Below, piece by piece: positions 50,872-60,426 of a stretch of DNA of 64,000 bases. The notes below the pieces were generated by a model. It had not been told where the DNA came from and made no database searches. It saw only the letters and a list, made by a program, of their open reading frames with translations. The position numbers were made by a program, and so were the translations under genes. Source of the stretch: Flavobacteriaceae bacterium UBA4166 (lineage in GTDB: Bacteria; Bacteroidota; Bacteroidia; Flavobacteriales; Flavobacteriaceae); contig DFVG01000017.1 of the NCBI GenBank assembly GCA_002379985.1, forward strand, positions 1 through 64,000, written 5' to 3'. How positions within the stretch are numbered: position 1 is the first letter of the stretch; each line of letters begins with the position of its first letter.

Positions 50872-51576
50872 GTGGGCACATTATCAAAGAAAGACCATCG
50901 GCTGGCGCAACGCATCTATCTTATTTTAGGCGCTTTATTTATCGCTTCGCTGGTAGTTTCAAACTTGATCTTTCAGAAGTTTTTCTACTGGGATTTCTTC
51001 GGAATTTACACCTTCGAAATTTCCGTAGGAATTCTTCCCTATCCTATCACTTTTCTGATCACAGACATTATCAGTGAAGTGTACGGAAAGAGAAAAGCAA
51101 ATTTGGTAGTAACCTCCGGAATTTTTGCCTCGTTCTTTTCTTTATTGATCGTTTTTGTCGCTTCGGCAGTACCCGCTACCGAATGGAGCCCGATAGGAAA
51201 CACTTTATTTGATACAGTGTTTGGAGCTACCGCCATTGCGGTTTTTGCCTCAATGATGGCTTATTTACTAGCCCAATACATTGACATTCAGATCTTCCAC
51301 TTTTGGAAGCGGCTTACGAAAGGGAAACACCTCTGGCTGCGGAATAATTTTTCAACGTTTTTATCACAATTCGTAGACACTTTTACGGTGCTTTTTCTGC
51401 TGTGTAGCTTCGGAAAGATTGAGTGGTCATTGTTTGGCGGACTTCTACTCAGTGGATTCCTATTTAAAGTGCTCGTCGCAGCACTGGACACACCACTGCT
51501 CTATGCAAGCGTGTATGCGCTTCGGAAACGATTTGGATTGACATGGGGAGAAGAACTTCGGCTTGAAAATGAATAA
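50872..51576 (+). CDS. Queuosine precursor transporter (YhhQ/VUT family)
   Basis: A 234-aa inner-membrane protein with about six helices, of the vitamin/queuosine-precursor uptake family. Marks are the first helix LILGALFIASLVVSNLIFQK, YPITFLITDIISEVYGK, LAQYIDIQIFHFWKRLT and the conserved FSTFLSQFVDTFTVLFLLCSF region. The start codon is GTG at 50872; no ATG lies in frame near the conserved N-terminus. The AsmA-like gene follows after 3 bp. Whether it carries preQ0 or preQ1 is not visible. Confidence 0.9.
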   Translation: MGTLSKKDHRLAQRIYLILGALFIASLVVSNLIFQKFFYWDFFGIYTFEISVGILPYPITFLITDIISEVYGKRKANLVVTSGIFASFFSLLIVFVASAVPATEWSPIGNTLFDTVFGATAIAVFASMMAYLLAQYIDIQIFHFWKRLTKGKHLWLRNNFSTFLSQFVDTFTVLFLLCSFGKIEWSLFGGLLLSGFLFKVLVAALDTPLLYASVYALRKRFGLTWGEELRLENE

Positions 51577-51579
51577 TCT

Positions 51580-54201
51580 ATGAAAAAGTTATTGAAAATA
51601 ATTGGGATCGTTGTGGGCATTCTGCTCATCGTACTTCTCTTATCCCCTTTATTCCTGAAAGGATCTATCGAAAAGATCGTTAAGAACAGCATTGATAAAA
51701 ATTTGGATGCAGACGTCGCTTGGAATGATTTTGACCTCAGTCTCTTTAGAAACTTTCCAAATGCCGCCCTTACCATCAAAGATTTTAGTGTGATCAATCG
51801 CGCTCCGTTTGAAGGAGACACCCTCGCCGCCGGAAAGCGCTTAACATTGGCCATGGGCGTCATGCAGCTGTTTAAGACAAGTGAGGAATCTATCGTAGTA
51901 GATGCCCTTACGTTTGATGAAACCTTGGTAAATATCAAAGTAGATTCCTTAGGAAATGCCAATTATGACATCGCGATTAAAAGTGATGCCCCTTTAGCCG
52001 ACGAGACCGAAGGGAACAGCTCTTTTCGTTTTGATCTAAAAGAATATCAAATTCAAGATTCGGAAATTCGTTATCGCGACGCTGCTACCCAAACCTACTT
52101 TAGGTTACAAAATGTAAATCACCAGGGTAAAGGCGACTTCTCGCTTGCAGAAAGTACGCTAGAAACCGAAACGAACGCTCTCGTTACATTCGGATTGGGA
52201 GAAATGGAATACCTCACGAACAATAAGGTTTCCTTACTTGCCGATATTCAAATGGATCTGGAAGCACAGCGATATACGTTTCTAGAGAATGAAGCCAAGA
52301 TCAACGAACTACCGTTGCAATTTGATGGATTTGTGCAACTTATAGAAGAAGGCACCAACATAGATCTGACATTTAAGACGCCCTCTTCTGATTTTAAAAA
52401 TTTCTTGGCAGTACTTCCGGAAACCTACGTGAAGAATATCAATAATGTGCAAACCACCGGGGATTTTACGGTAGACGGTATGCTCAACGGAATCGTTTCG
52501 GAAACGACGATTCCCAAAATGGATATTCAGGTAAAAAGTAACAATGCTTCGTTTAAATATCCAGATTTACCGAAATCGGTTCAAAACATCACCATTGATG
52601 CACGTCTTGTGAATGATACCGGAAATACCGATGACACGTTTCTAACCATTGGAAATCTTACATTTTCTATTGACAATGAACCTTTTCAAGCATCGGGAAC
52701 CATCCGAAATCTTACAGGGAACAGTCTCGTGAATCTTGACATGAAAGGCGCTCTGAACCTCGGAAATATTGAAAATGTATTACCTGTAACCATGAAGGCT
52801 CCCTTACAAGGTCGTTTTGTTGCCGACCTCAATACACGCTTCGATATGGAGTCTATCGAAAAAGAGCAATATCAAAATATTGAAGGGAGTGGTACCGCGC
52901 AACTTAGCGATTTTACCTACAGCGATCCCAGTTTCCAAAATGACATACAAATTTCAACCGCTCGTCTGGCATTAGCTCCGGGAACGATCACTCTTCAAGA
53001 ACTAAATGCGCGCAGCGGACAAACAGATCTTTCGGCTAGCGGAAGTATTCAAAACCTGATCCCTTTCTTGATGCAAAAGCAGGATCTGAAAGGAAATTTT
53101 GAAGTACGTTCCAAGACCTTTAATGTCAATGATTTTAAAGCTCCGGGAACCGCTTCCGAAGAAACAACTAAAAACAATACCCCATCCACTCCGAAAAAAG
53201 GGGTAAGCATCCCCGATTTTCTGGATGCCACGCTAAATTTTAAAGCAGACCGGGTAATTTATGATGATCTGGAACTGACCAATGTACAAGGTATTGCAGG
53301 CATTCGTCAAGAAACACTTCGATTGCAAAATCTCACGTCGAATATTCTCGGCGGAAACGTGACGGTGGGTGGTACCGTTTCGACACAAAATGCGACTCCT
53401 ACGTTCGCGATGGATGTGGATCTGAGTAAGATCAATATTTCTGAATCGTTTCAAAAACTTGAACTACTGGAATTTTTGACGCCTATTGCCCGGGCCTTAG
53501 ACGGTACTTTAAATACGCAATTGGAACTTCAAGGAAGCCTGTCTGAAGACATGACGCCAAAATTGGAAACGCTTGCAGGGAATGCCTTGGCACAGATTTT
53601 AACCGCCGAAGTAGACAATTCTAAAACGCCATTGATGTCTCGCTTGGGAGAAAAACTTCCGTTTTTGGATATTAGTAGGTTGAGCTTACGCGATGTGAGC
53701 ACCGTGCTCAATTTCAACAATGGGAATATTGAGGTGCAACCGTTCGACTTTGATATCAAAGGTATTAATATTGCTGTGCAAGGACGTCACGGGCTCGATA
53801 AAAGCATCAACTACAATGTAACCATGGATGTTCCCGGACGCTATATGGGCAGCTCTGTGGCAGGATTACTCGCAAAGCTAGACCCCGCTGACGCTGAAAA
53901 TGTTACAGTAGCCCTTCCGGTACAGATTGGTGGAACGATTAACAGTCCGCAGGTTTCAGTAAACACGCAAGCCGCTGTGAATACGTTAACACAACGCTTG
54001 ATCGAAAAGCAAAAACAAGAGTTACAAGACAAGGGAACCAATATACTGAAGGACATTATTTCAGGAGGAAACAAACCTAAAGATAGTACTGCTACCCAAC
54101 AAGACAGTACACAAACGCAGTCTTCGACCACACAAGTCGTTCAAGATATTCTAGGTGGAATTTTCAATAGAAAAAAGAAAAAAGACAGCATTAACCAGTA
54201 A
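51580..54201 (+). CDS. AsmA-like envelope protein
   Basis: An 873-aa protein with one N-terminal membrane helix (IIGIVVGILLIVLLLSPLFL) and a long beta-rich periplasmic part (AsmA N-region WNDFDLSLFRNFPNAALTIKD; AsmA-like C-terminal region near residues 560-800). AsmA/TamB-type proteins bridge the envelope and move phospholipids. The last 70 residues are a charged Gln/Ser/Thr-rich tail (TQQDSTQTQSSTTQ) ending KKKKDS. It is 3 bp after the transporter gene and overlaps the convergent DUF2797 gene by 11 bp. Confidence 0.88.
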   Translation: MKKLLKIIGIVVGILLIVLLLSPLFLKGSIEKIVKNSIDKNLDADVAWNDFDLSLFRNFPNAALTIKDFSVINRAPFEGDTLAAGKRLTLAMGVMQLFKTSEESIVVDALTFDETLVNIKVDSLGNANYDIAIKSDAPLADETEGNSSFRFDLKEYQIQDSEIRYRDAATQTYFRLQNVNHQGKGDFSLAESTLETETNALVTFGLGEMEYLTNNKVSLLADIQMDLEAQRYTFLENEAKINELPLQFDGFVQLIEEGTNIDLTFKTPSSDFKNFLAVLPETYVKNINNVQTTGDFTVDGMLNGIVSETTIPKMDIQVKSNNASFKYPDLPKSVQNITIDARLVNDTGNTDDTFLTIGNLTFSIDNEPFQASGTIRNLTGNSLVNLDMKGALNLGNIENVLPVTMKAPLQGRFVADLNTRFDMESIEKEQYQNIEGSGTAQLSDFTYSDPSFQNDIQISTARLALAPGTITLQELNARSGQTDLSASGSIQNLIPFLMQKQDLKGNFEVRSKTFNVNDFKAPGTASEETTKNNTPSTPKKGVSIPDFLDATLNFKADRVIYDDLELTNVQGIAGIRQETLRLQNLTSNILGGNVTVGGTVSTQNATPTFAMDVDLSKINISESFQKLELLEFLTPIARALDGTLNTQLELQGSLSEDMTPKLETLAGNALAQILTAEVDNSKTPLMSRLGEKLPFLDISRLSLRDVSTVLNFNNGNIEVQPFDFDIKGINIAVQGRHGLDKSINYNVTMDVPGRYMGSSVAGLLAKLDPADAENVTVALPVQIGGTINSPQVSVNTQAAVNTLTQRLIEKQKQELQDKGTNILKDIISGGNKPKDSTATQQDSTQTQSSTTQVVQDILGGIFNRKKKKDSINQ

Positions 54202-54988
54202 CGCCAAGGGAGACAACGTAGCCCTCATTGCTACGAACGTTAAATACAGTGTTGTCCTCAAATAAGAGGTATTGCCCCTTGATTCCTTTAAGGACTCCTT
54301 CATAAAAAGGTGATTTTTCTAAGTTAAGGCTCTTGAGCTTCTTTGGATACTGCAAGACGGGAAAGTCGAGTTGCGTCTCCTTATTAGAAGCGATAAAATA
54401 TTGCTGTGCCTCCTCAGGTATGTATTGTTTGAGTTGATTTCGCCATGCCACAAGATCTTCATCCTCCACTTCGTTCTTAAGCATCGTGCGCCAATTGGTC
54501 TTGTCACTTACGTGATCTTTGAGCGCAACTTCGGTAATACCCGCTAGGTAACGATTAGGCACCTCAACAATTTCGATAGCTTCATGAGCCCCTTGATCGA
54601 TCCATCGTGTAGGCACTTGACTTTTACGAGTAACGCCTACTTTTACATTGCTACTGTTGGCCAAATAAACGATATGTGGTTGGAGCTGTACTTTCTTCTC
54701 ATATTCCAGGTCGCGTTCTTCCTGATCTAAGTGCGCTTTGCTCAATTCGGGTTTAATGACCCAGTCGGCTGCCTGTGGAATTTCAAAAAAACAATCATAG
54801 CAAAATCCTTGGCGGTATATCTTTTTTTCTTTTCCGCAGTGCAAACATTGATACCGTAAAAAATTGATGGAAAGCGTTTTATCGAGCAACTGATTCATAT
54901 GCAGAAAATCAGTTTCAAAAATCAAATAATATTGAATAGGCGTTCCGTTCTCAGTTTGCATTTTTGTTAGGACCCCTTCGTATTTCAT
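54191..54988 (-). CDS. DUF2797 zinc-ribbon protein
   Basis: A 265-aa cytosolic protein of the DUF2797 family. A zinc ribbon CLHCGKEKKIYRQGFCYDCF-type pair of CxxC motifs lies near residue 48-68, followed by HIVYLANSSNVKVGVTRKSQ, VPTRWIDQGAHEAIEI and the C-terminal KGIKGQYLLFEDNTVFNVR. A GIY-YIG-like core has been proposed for relatives; not demonstrated. ATG 54988 (MKYEGVLTKM) begins the conserved part; the longer frame would overlap the GH3 gene start. Confidence 0.86.
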   Translation of the reverse strand: MKYEGVLTKMQTENGTPIQYYLIFETDFLHMNQLLDKTLSINFLRYQCLHCGKEKKIYRQGFCYDCFFEIPQAADWVIKPELSKAHLDQEERDLEYEKKVQLQPHIVYLANSSNVKVGVTRKSQVPTRWIDQGAHEAIEIVEVPNRYLAGITEVALKDHVSDKTNWRTMLKNEVEDEDLVAWRNQLKQYIPEEAQQYFIASNKETQLDFPVLQYPKKLKSLNLEKSPFYEGVLKGIKGQYLLFEDNTVFNVRSNEGYVVSLGVTG

Positions 54989-55034
54989 AAAAAAAGAAAT
55001 TGCTATTTTTATGAAATAAAGATAGGTTAAAAAA

Positions 55035-56558
55035 ATGCCAATACCCATCGTAAATTCAATTGCTTCTTGGTTTTTAAAGAAACGATTCCATCAAATAGAA
55101 TTGTTCTTAAAATACCCTAATGAGGTTCAAGAAGAGCTCCTGCTCGACTTGCTTCATAAAGCTCGTAATACGGAAATCGGCAAAGAGCATGATTTTTCTT
55201 CCATTGCGTCTTACAGTGAATTCGCCGAACGCCTGCCTATTACGTCCTACGAAGACACAGAAGCACGCATTGAACGAGCACGCCGCGGGGAAACTAATAT
55301 TTTTTGGCCCAAACCTATCAAGTGGTTTGCGAAATCGAGCGGAACCACCAATAGCAAAAGCAAATTCATTCCAGTGAGTGAGGAGTCTTTGGAAGATTGT
55401 CATTATGCTGCCAGTAAAGACCTGCTGTGTATGTACTTGAACAACAACCCCGAGTCACAACTTTTTGTTGGGAAAGGCTTGCGTTTGGGCGGAAGCAAAG
55501 AACTATACCGCGAAAACGGAACTGTTTTCGGAGATCTTTCGGCCATCCTGATCGATAACATGCCTTTTTGGGCAGAGTTTAGTAGCACCCCTAAGAATGA
55601 AGTTTCTTTAATGGCCGACTGGGAAACGAAGATGCAAGCCATTGTGGAAGAAACCATGCGAGAGAATGTCACCAGCCTGGCCGGCGTTCCTTCATGGATG
55701 TTGGTACTATTGAACAATGTTTTGGAGACTAGTGGTAAATCAAATTTATTTGAGATCTGGCCGCACCTTGAGGTCTACTTCCATGGGGGCGTAAGTTTTG
55801 AACCGTATTTAGAACAGTATCAAAAGATCTTACCACGCGATTCTTTCAAATACTATGAGATCTACAATGCTTCCGAAGGTTTTTTTGCTATTCAAGATCA
55901 GAATCACAGTAAGGAATTGTTGCTGATGCTGGACTATGGTATTTTTTACGAGTTTATTCCTATGAACAGTTATGGTACTGATTCCGAAAAGGTCATTCCG
56001 CTTAGCGAAGTAGAAACCGATGTGAATTATGCGATCGTTATTACCACCAATGCGGGACTTTGGCGCTATCAAATTGGAGACACCGTTCGCTTCACTTCCA
56101 TAAATCCGTACCGAATCAAAGTAACCGGAAGAACCAAGCACTTTATCAATGTATTTGGAGAAGAGTTGATCATTGAAAATGCAGAAGCGGCGCTTCGGAA
56201 GGCTTCACAGCTCACGCAAACTGAGATCGTTGATTACACCGCTGCCCCGATCTTTATGAAAGAACGCGAAAAAGGCGCGCATGAGTGGGTAATCGAATTC
56301 AAACAACCTCCAGATGACTTTGCGTTCTTCTCAAAAGTTTTGGACAAGGCATTGCAAGAAGTGAATAGCGATTACGAAGCCAAGCGCTATAAAAACACTA
56401 CATTAAATGCGCCTACCATTCATTGTGCCAGAACGCGATTGTTCTATGATTGGATGAAGGACAAAGGAAAACTGGGAGGGCAACATAAAGTACCCCGACT
56501 TTCAAATTCTCGTGATTATTTAGAAGAGCTACTCGCTTTAAATCAGCCCTCTCTATAA
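55035..56558 (+). CDS. GH3-family acyl-adenylate enzyme
   Basis: A 507-aa protein of the GH3 auxin-responsive promoter family, ANL-type adenylating enzymes that in plants attach amino acids to hormones. ATP-binding motifs seen are WFAKSSGTTNSKSKFIPVS, YEIYNASEGFFAIQD and LWRYQIGDTVRFTS, then the C-terminal GRTKHFINVFGEELIIENAE. Bacterial members have no firm role; an acyl-amino acid ligase is likely. It is divergent from DUF2797 (46 bp between starts). Confidence 0.9.
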   Translation: MPIPIVNSIASWFLKKRFHQIELFLKYPNEVQEELLLDLLHKARNTEIGKEHDFSSIASYSEFAERLPITSYEDTEARIERARRGETNIFWPKPIKWFAKSSGTTNSKSKFIPVSEESLEDCHYAASKDLLCMYLNNNPESQLFVGKGLRLGGSKELYRENGTVFGDLSAILIDNMPFWAEFSSTPKNEVSLMADWETKMQAIVEETMRENVTSLAGVPSWMLVLLNNVLETSGKSNLFEIWPHLEVYFHGGVSFEPYLEQYQKILPRDSFKYYEIYNASEGFFAIQDQNHSKELLLMLDYGIFYEFIPMNSYGTDSEKVIPLSEVETDVNYAIVITTNAGLWRYQIGDTVRFTSINPYRIKVTGRTKHFINVFGEELIIENAEAALRKASQLTQTEIVDYTAAPIFMKEREKGAHEWVIEFKQPPDDFAFFSKVLDKALQEVNSDYEAKRYKNTTLNAPTIHCARTRLFYDWMKDKGKLGGQHKVPRLSNSRDYLEELLALNQPSL

Positions 56559-56662
56559 CACGCGATTTTTTCCGATAAACTACAAGTCGTTTTGTTAAAA
56601 GGGTTTTTACAGAAAGTCTCTTGTGTTTTTCATCGATTATTTGAGAGGTATATCTAAAATTT

Positions 56663-56693
56663 TTGGTAGTCTTTTTCCTACGCTCTAGATTTG
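56663..56693 (+). promoter_or_regulatory. Promoter candidate for the 59-aa lipoprotein
   Basis: TTG at 56663-56665 and TAGATTTG at 56686-56693, spacer 20 bp (slightly long). The -7 element is a perfect match and lies 28 bp before the ATG. Confidence 0.5.
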
Positions 56694-56721
56694 AATCATC
56701 ATTTAAACATTGGGGCTATAA

Positions 56722-56901
56722 ATGAAACATTTACTTTACATCGCAATACTTCTTTTTATGGTAGCATCATTTACATCATGCGCGACCACTTCTGAAATTT
56801 CGAAACAAGAAATTGCAGGATATACGTTAAAGAACAAAAAGGAGTTGATGCATCAAAAAATTCTGCGCACCACGCAGGAAACAATCGTAGCACATCCATA
56901 A
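56722..56901 (+). CDS. 59-residue lipoprotein
   Basis: ATG 56722 to TAA 56899-56901. Signal LYIAILLFMVASFTS with lipidation at FTSC-ATTSE (Cys20), then a basic helix (KNKKELMHQKILRTTQ). It follows a promoter-like element and ends 28 bp before a strong terminator, so a small real gene is likely. Unlike the CRET lipoproteins its mature part is basic. Confidence 0.65.
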   Translation: MKHLLYIAILLFMVASFTSCATTSEISKQEIAGYTLKNKKELMHQKILRTTQETIVAHP

Positions 56902-56928
56902 TAGCTACATTTTATTTGTTTTGACCAT

Positions 56929-56962
56929 AAAAAAACCCGGATCGACTGATCCGGGTTTTTTC
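56929..56962. terminator. Bidirectional terminator between the small lipoprotein and clpX
   Basis: AACCCGGATC pairs with GATCCGGGTT around GACT, with A and T tracts outside; it serves both convergent genes. Confidence 0.9.
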
Positions 56963-56975
56963 ATGATGGTTGGTG

Positions 56976-58208
56976 TTAGGAAACAGCTTTCAACTTTTTA
57001 ATTGTTGACTTGTTTAGTTTTTGCTCTGCGTATTCTCTGGTAACCTGTAGTTTCTTTTCATCGGTTCCAGGAAGTTCGAACATGGCGTCGGTTAAAATCG
57101 CCTCACATAGCGAACGCAATCCGCGAGCCCCTAGTTTGTATTCTACCGCTTGATCTACAATGAACTCTAAGGCTTCTTCGGTGATCACAAAATCGATTTC
57201 ATCCATTTCAAAAAGCTTCTTGTATTGCTTTATGATCGCATTCTTCGGCTCTGTGAGTATGGCGCGAAGCGTTCCGCGATCCAGCGGATTCATATACGAT
57301 AAGACCGGTAAACGCCCGATGATCTCAGGGATCAATCCAAAGTCTTTTAAGTCCTTCGGAATAATATATCGCAACAGGTTTTCACGATCTAGCGTATCTT
57401 CAGATTTCGACGCGCTAAACCCAACGGCCTGCATGTTCAAACGCTTGGAAATATGGCGTTCAATACCGTCAAAGGCACCTCCAGCGATAAATAATATGTT
57501 TTCGGTATTGACCTCGATAAATTTTTGATCGGGATGCTTTCGTCCTCCTTTCGGCGGAACATTCACCGTGGTACCTTCCAATAGCTTCAGAAGCGCCTGT
57601 TGTACTCCTTCTCCACTTACATCGCGTGTAATTGAAGGATTATCACTTTTACGAGCGATCTTGTCGATCTCGTCGATAAATACAATGCCATGTTGCGCTT
57701 TTTCCACGTTGTAATCGGCTGCTTGTAACAAACGCGTTAAGATGCTTTCCACATCTTCACCTACGTATCCGGCTTCCGTTAGAACCGTTGCATCCACGAT
57801 CGCCAATGGCACATTAAGCATGCGTGCTACCGTTTTCGCTAAAAGCGTTTTTCCCGTTCCGGTTTGCCCTACGATGATGATATTACTTTTTTGAATATCA
57901 ATATCATCTTCAGACTTTGGCTGTAATAAGCGTTTGTAATGATTATACACCGCAACAGACATCACCTTTTTAGTGTATTCTTGCCCGATGATGTAGTCAT
58001 CCAAGAACGATTTGATCGCCTTCGGTTTCTTCAGCATTAATTCTTTGCTCAATTCGCTATTGGTAGAATGAAGGGCCTCCTCGACTACAATTCCGTGCGC
58101 CTGTTCGATACAACGATCACAGATGTGCGCATCCAATCCGGCAATAAGCAAATTGGTTTCAGCCTTCTTTCGACCACAAAATGAGCATTCTAATTCTTCT
58201 TTCGACAT
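56976..58208 (-). CDS. clpX: ATP-dependent Clp protease ATP-binding subunit ClpX
   Basis: A 410-aa AAA+ unfoldase that feeds ClpP. The zinc-binding N-domain has Cys8, Cys11, Cys30, Cys33. Walker A GQTGTGKT is at 114-121, Walker B IVFIDEIDKIA follows, and the pore/IGF-type loop region RKHPDQKFIEVNTENILFI and sensor-2 LGARGLRSLCE are present. It lies 24 bp after clpP on the same strand, the third of the tig-clpP-clpX order. Confidence 0.97.
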   Translation of the reverse strand: MSKEELECSFCGRKKAETNLLIAGLDAHICDRCIEQAHGIVVEEALHSTNSELSKELMLKKPKAIKSFLDDYIIGQEYTKKVMSVAVYNHYKRLLQPKSEDDIDIQKSNIIIVGQTGTGKTLLAKTVARMLNVPLAIVDATVLTEAGYVGEDVESILTRLLQAADYNVEKAQHGIVFIDEIDKIARKSDNPSITRDVSGEGVQQALLKLLEGTTVNVPPKGGRKHPDQKFIEVNTENILFIAGGAFDGIERHISKRLNMQAVGFSASKSEDTLDRENLLRYIIPKDLKDFGLIPEIIGRLPVLSYMNPLDRGTLRAILTEPKNAIIKQYKKLFEMDEIDFVITEEALEFIVDQAVEYKLGARGLRSLCEAILTDAMFELPGTDEKKLQVTREYAEQKLNKSTIKKLKAVS

Positions 58209-58232
58209 ACGAATTCTTTTTTGGAATGGCGA

Positions 58233-58904
58233 TTATCTCGCCAAGATCTCATCGATCATTCCATATTCTTTCGCCTTCTCGGCTTTCATCCAATAATCTC
58301 TATCACTGTCTTCATACACCTTCTCATACGGTTGCCCGCTATGCTTAGAGATTATTTTGTACAATTCTTCTTTGAGGGTGATAATTTCACGGGCCGTGAT
58401 CTCGATGTCACTTGCCTGTCCTTGCGCACCTCCCAACGGTTGGTGGATCATCACCCGCGAATGTGTGAGTCCGCTACGCTTCCCCTTTTCACCAGCACAC
58501 AATAATACGGCGCCCATAGAAGCTGCCATACCCGTACATATGGTGGCTACATCAGGCTTGATGAACTGCATGGTATCGTAAATACCTAACCCTGCGTAGA
58601 CGCTACCGCCCGGTGAGTTAATGTATATCTGAATGTCTTTGGAAGCATCTGTACTTTCCAAAAACAATAACTGCGCTTGCACAATATTCGCCACTTGATC
58701 GTTGATGCCGGTTCCTAGAAAAATGATCCGGTCCATCATTAAACGTGAAAACACGTCCATAGCAACGGCGTTCATTTGGCGTTCTTCTATAATATTTGGA
58801 GTAAGACCCACGGGATGCATACTACTGATGATCTTATCATAATAAGTACTGCTGACTCCCTGGTCTTTGATAGCAAAATTTTTAAATTCTTTTCCGTAGT
58901 TCAT
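58233..58904 (-). CDS. clpP: ATP-dependent Clp protease proteolytic subunit ClpP
   Basis: A 223-aa serine protease forming the double-ring chamber. The triad is Ser129 (GMAASMGAVLL), His154 (VMIHQPLGG) and Asp199 (YEDSDRDYW). An AAGGAG site 10 bp before the ATG is an uncommonly clear Shine-Dalgarno sequence for this genome. It is followed by clpX; tig is 108 bp upstream beyond a hairpin. Confidence 0.97.
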   Translation of the reverse strand: MNYGKEFKNFAIKDQGVSSTYYDKIISSMHPVGLTPNIIEERQMNAVAMDVFSRLMMDRIIFLGTGINDQVANIVQAQLLFLESTDASKDIQIYINSPGGSVYAGLGIYDTMQFIKPDVATICTGMAASMGAVLLCAGEKGKRSGLTHSRVMIHQPLGGAQGQASDIEITAREIITLKEELYKIISKHSGQPYEKVYEDSDRDYWMKAEKAKEYGMIDEILAR

Positions 58905-58956
58905 ATAGGTATTTCTCCTTGATTGATGATTCTATTCGAATGTATTAAACAATAAA

Positions 58957-58990
58957 CAAAAAGGCGTTAAATGTACCATTCAACGCCTTA
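58957..58990 (-). terminator. Hairpin terminator after tig
   Basis: On the minus strand AAGGCGTT pairs with AACGCCTT and ends in TTTTT, 23 bp after the tig stop; it may be partial since clpP follows. Confidence 0.75.
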
Positions 58991-59012
58991 AAGATAACCA
59001 TTTATCGTTGAA

Positions 59013-60335
59013 TTACGCGTAGGCTTCCTTTACGAATTGATCGTAAGGAACCTCTTTCGTTTTCAATTTCGCTTCTTCTTTAAAGAAGGCTAAAAGTTTG
59101 TTCGTATTCAATTGTTCTGAAATACGCTTCACTTCTTCTTGATTGCTCAAGATACGTGCCGCGATTTGATTGACCTCTTCCTCGCTGGGATCTGTCTGGC
59201 CAAACTGTGCCATTTGTGCTTTGATCATTTGACCCGCATATTCTTTTAATTCATCAAAGGAAACATTTAGATTATTTTCAGATCTGATCTTTCCTTCAAT
59301 CAATTGATAACGCAGACCTTTTTCACTTCGCTCGTATTCGGCTTTTGCCTCTTCTTCGGTCATTGGTTTTTCGCCGCTCACCTGGATCCAGCGCTGTAAG
59401 AATTCACCGGGAAGTTCAAACGTAGTATTTTCAATAAGCGATTCTACCACATCATTCAATAATTTTTGATCGCTCTGCTGTACAAATTGACGCTCGGCAT
59501 CCTCTTTGATCTTTTCGCGAAGTTCTGCTTCTGAAGTTACAGTTCCTTCCCCAAACAATTTATCAAACAAGTCTTGGTTCATTTCCGCCAATTCACGTGC
59601 ATTTACCTCTTCAATTGCAAGGGTTACTTCAATATCCAAGCCATGTGCATCGTCATGAGAAACGCCAAGGTGACGCTGATTATCATGATCATTCTTGAAA
59701 AGGCCTTTGGTCTTTAAGGTTAAGGTATCGCCTACTTTCGCACCCATGAGCGCATCTTTTTGCTTTTTCCCCTTGACATCTTCAAGAGAGAAGGTGGCTT
59801 TGTTTTCGATCTCTTTTTCTTCGGAAGTAAACGTTCCTGTGATCTCATCGCCTTTTTCTACTTCTTTTTTAGCGATCAACTTTCCGTATTGTTTCCGGAT
59901 GGTTTTTACTTGATTGTCGATCATTTCATCATCAGCAACGATCTTATAGTGCGTAATCGCCTTTTTTCCTTTTAGATCAACCTCAAATTCAGGCGCCAGT
60001 CCTAATTCAAAATCGAAGGTAAAATCATCTGCCTCCCAATTGATCTCTGCTTCATTTTTGGGAAGCGGATTGCCAAGTACGTCCAGCTTTTCTTCCGTTA
60101 GGAATTTCTGAAGGGAATCTTGCAACAATTTATTCACCTCTTCCACCAATACGGCCGTTCCGTATTTCTTCTTTACCATCCCCATAGGCACATGCCCCTT
60201 TCGGAAACCGGGAATATTGGCATTCTTTCGATAATCTTTTAAAATGCGATCTACTTTATCAAAGTAATCCTCCTTTGAAATTTCAACGGTAACCACCGCA
60301 TTCAACGCATCGATGTCTTTTTTTGTAATGTTCAT
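59013..60335 (-). CDS. tig: Trigger factor
   Basis: A 440-aa ribosome-bound chaperone. The ribosome-docking loop GFRKGHVPMGMVKKKYG is in the N-terminal domain (residues about 42-58); the middle has a reduced FKBP-like domain (KGDEITGTFTSEEK, GAKVGDTLTLKTKG) and the rest is the helical substrate-binding domain. The prolyl-isomerase part lacks the usual full active-site set, so chaperone activity is more certain than isomerase. It has a full promoter (60371-60398). Confidence 0.95.
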   Translation of the reverse strand: MNITKKDIDALNAVVTVEISKEDYFDKVDRILKDYRKNANIPGFRKGHVPMGMVKKKYGTAVLVEEVNKLLQDSLQKFLTEEKLDVLGNPLPKNEAEINWEADDFTFDFELGLAPEFEVDLKGKKAITHYKIVADDEMIDNQVKTIRKQYGKLIAKKEVEKGDEITGTFTSEEKEIENKATFSLEDVKGKKQKDALMGAKVGDTLTLKTKGLFKNDHDNQRHLGVSHDDAHGLDIEVTLAIEEVNARELAEMNQDLFDKLFGEGTVTSEAELREKIKEDAERQFVQQSDQKLLNDVVESLIENTTFELPGEFLQRWIQVSGEKPMTEEEAKAEYERSEKGLRYQLIEGKIRSENNLNVSFDELKEYAGQMIKAQMAQFGQTDPSEEEVNQIAARILSNQEEVKRISEQLNTNKLLAFFKEEAKLKTKEVPYDQFVKEAYA

Positions 60336-60370
60336 TGGTTCTGAAAAATTATCCCTTTAAAATCGGACGG

Positions 60371-60398
60371 CAAAAGTACGATTTTTATACCAACTCAA
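60371..60398 (-). promoter_or_regulatory. Promoter of tig
   Basis: On the minus strand TTG (60398-60396), a 17-bp spacer and TACTTTTG (60378-60371) give a complete Bacteroidota housekeeping promoter, about 36 bp before the tig ATG. Confidence 0.8.
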
Positions 60399-60426
60399 CA
60401 ACAATTACGAGTTGATGTTCAAGACC

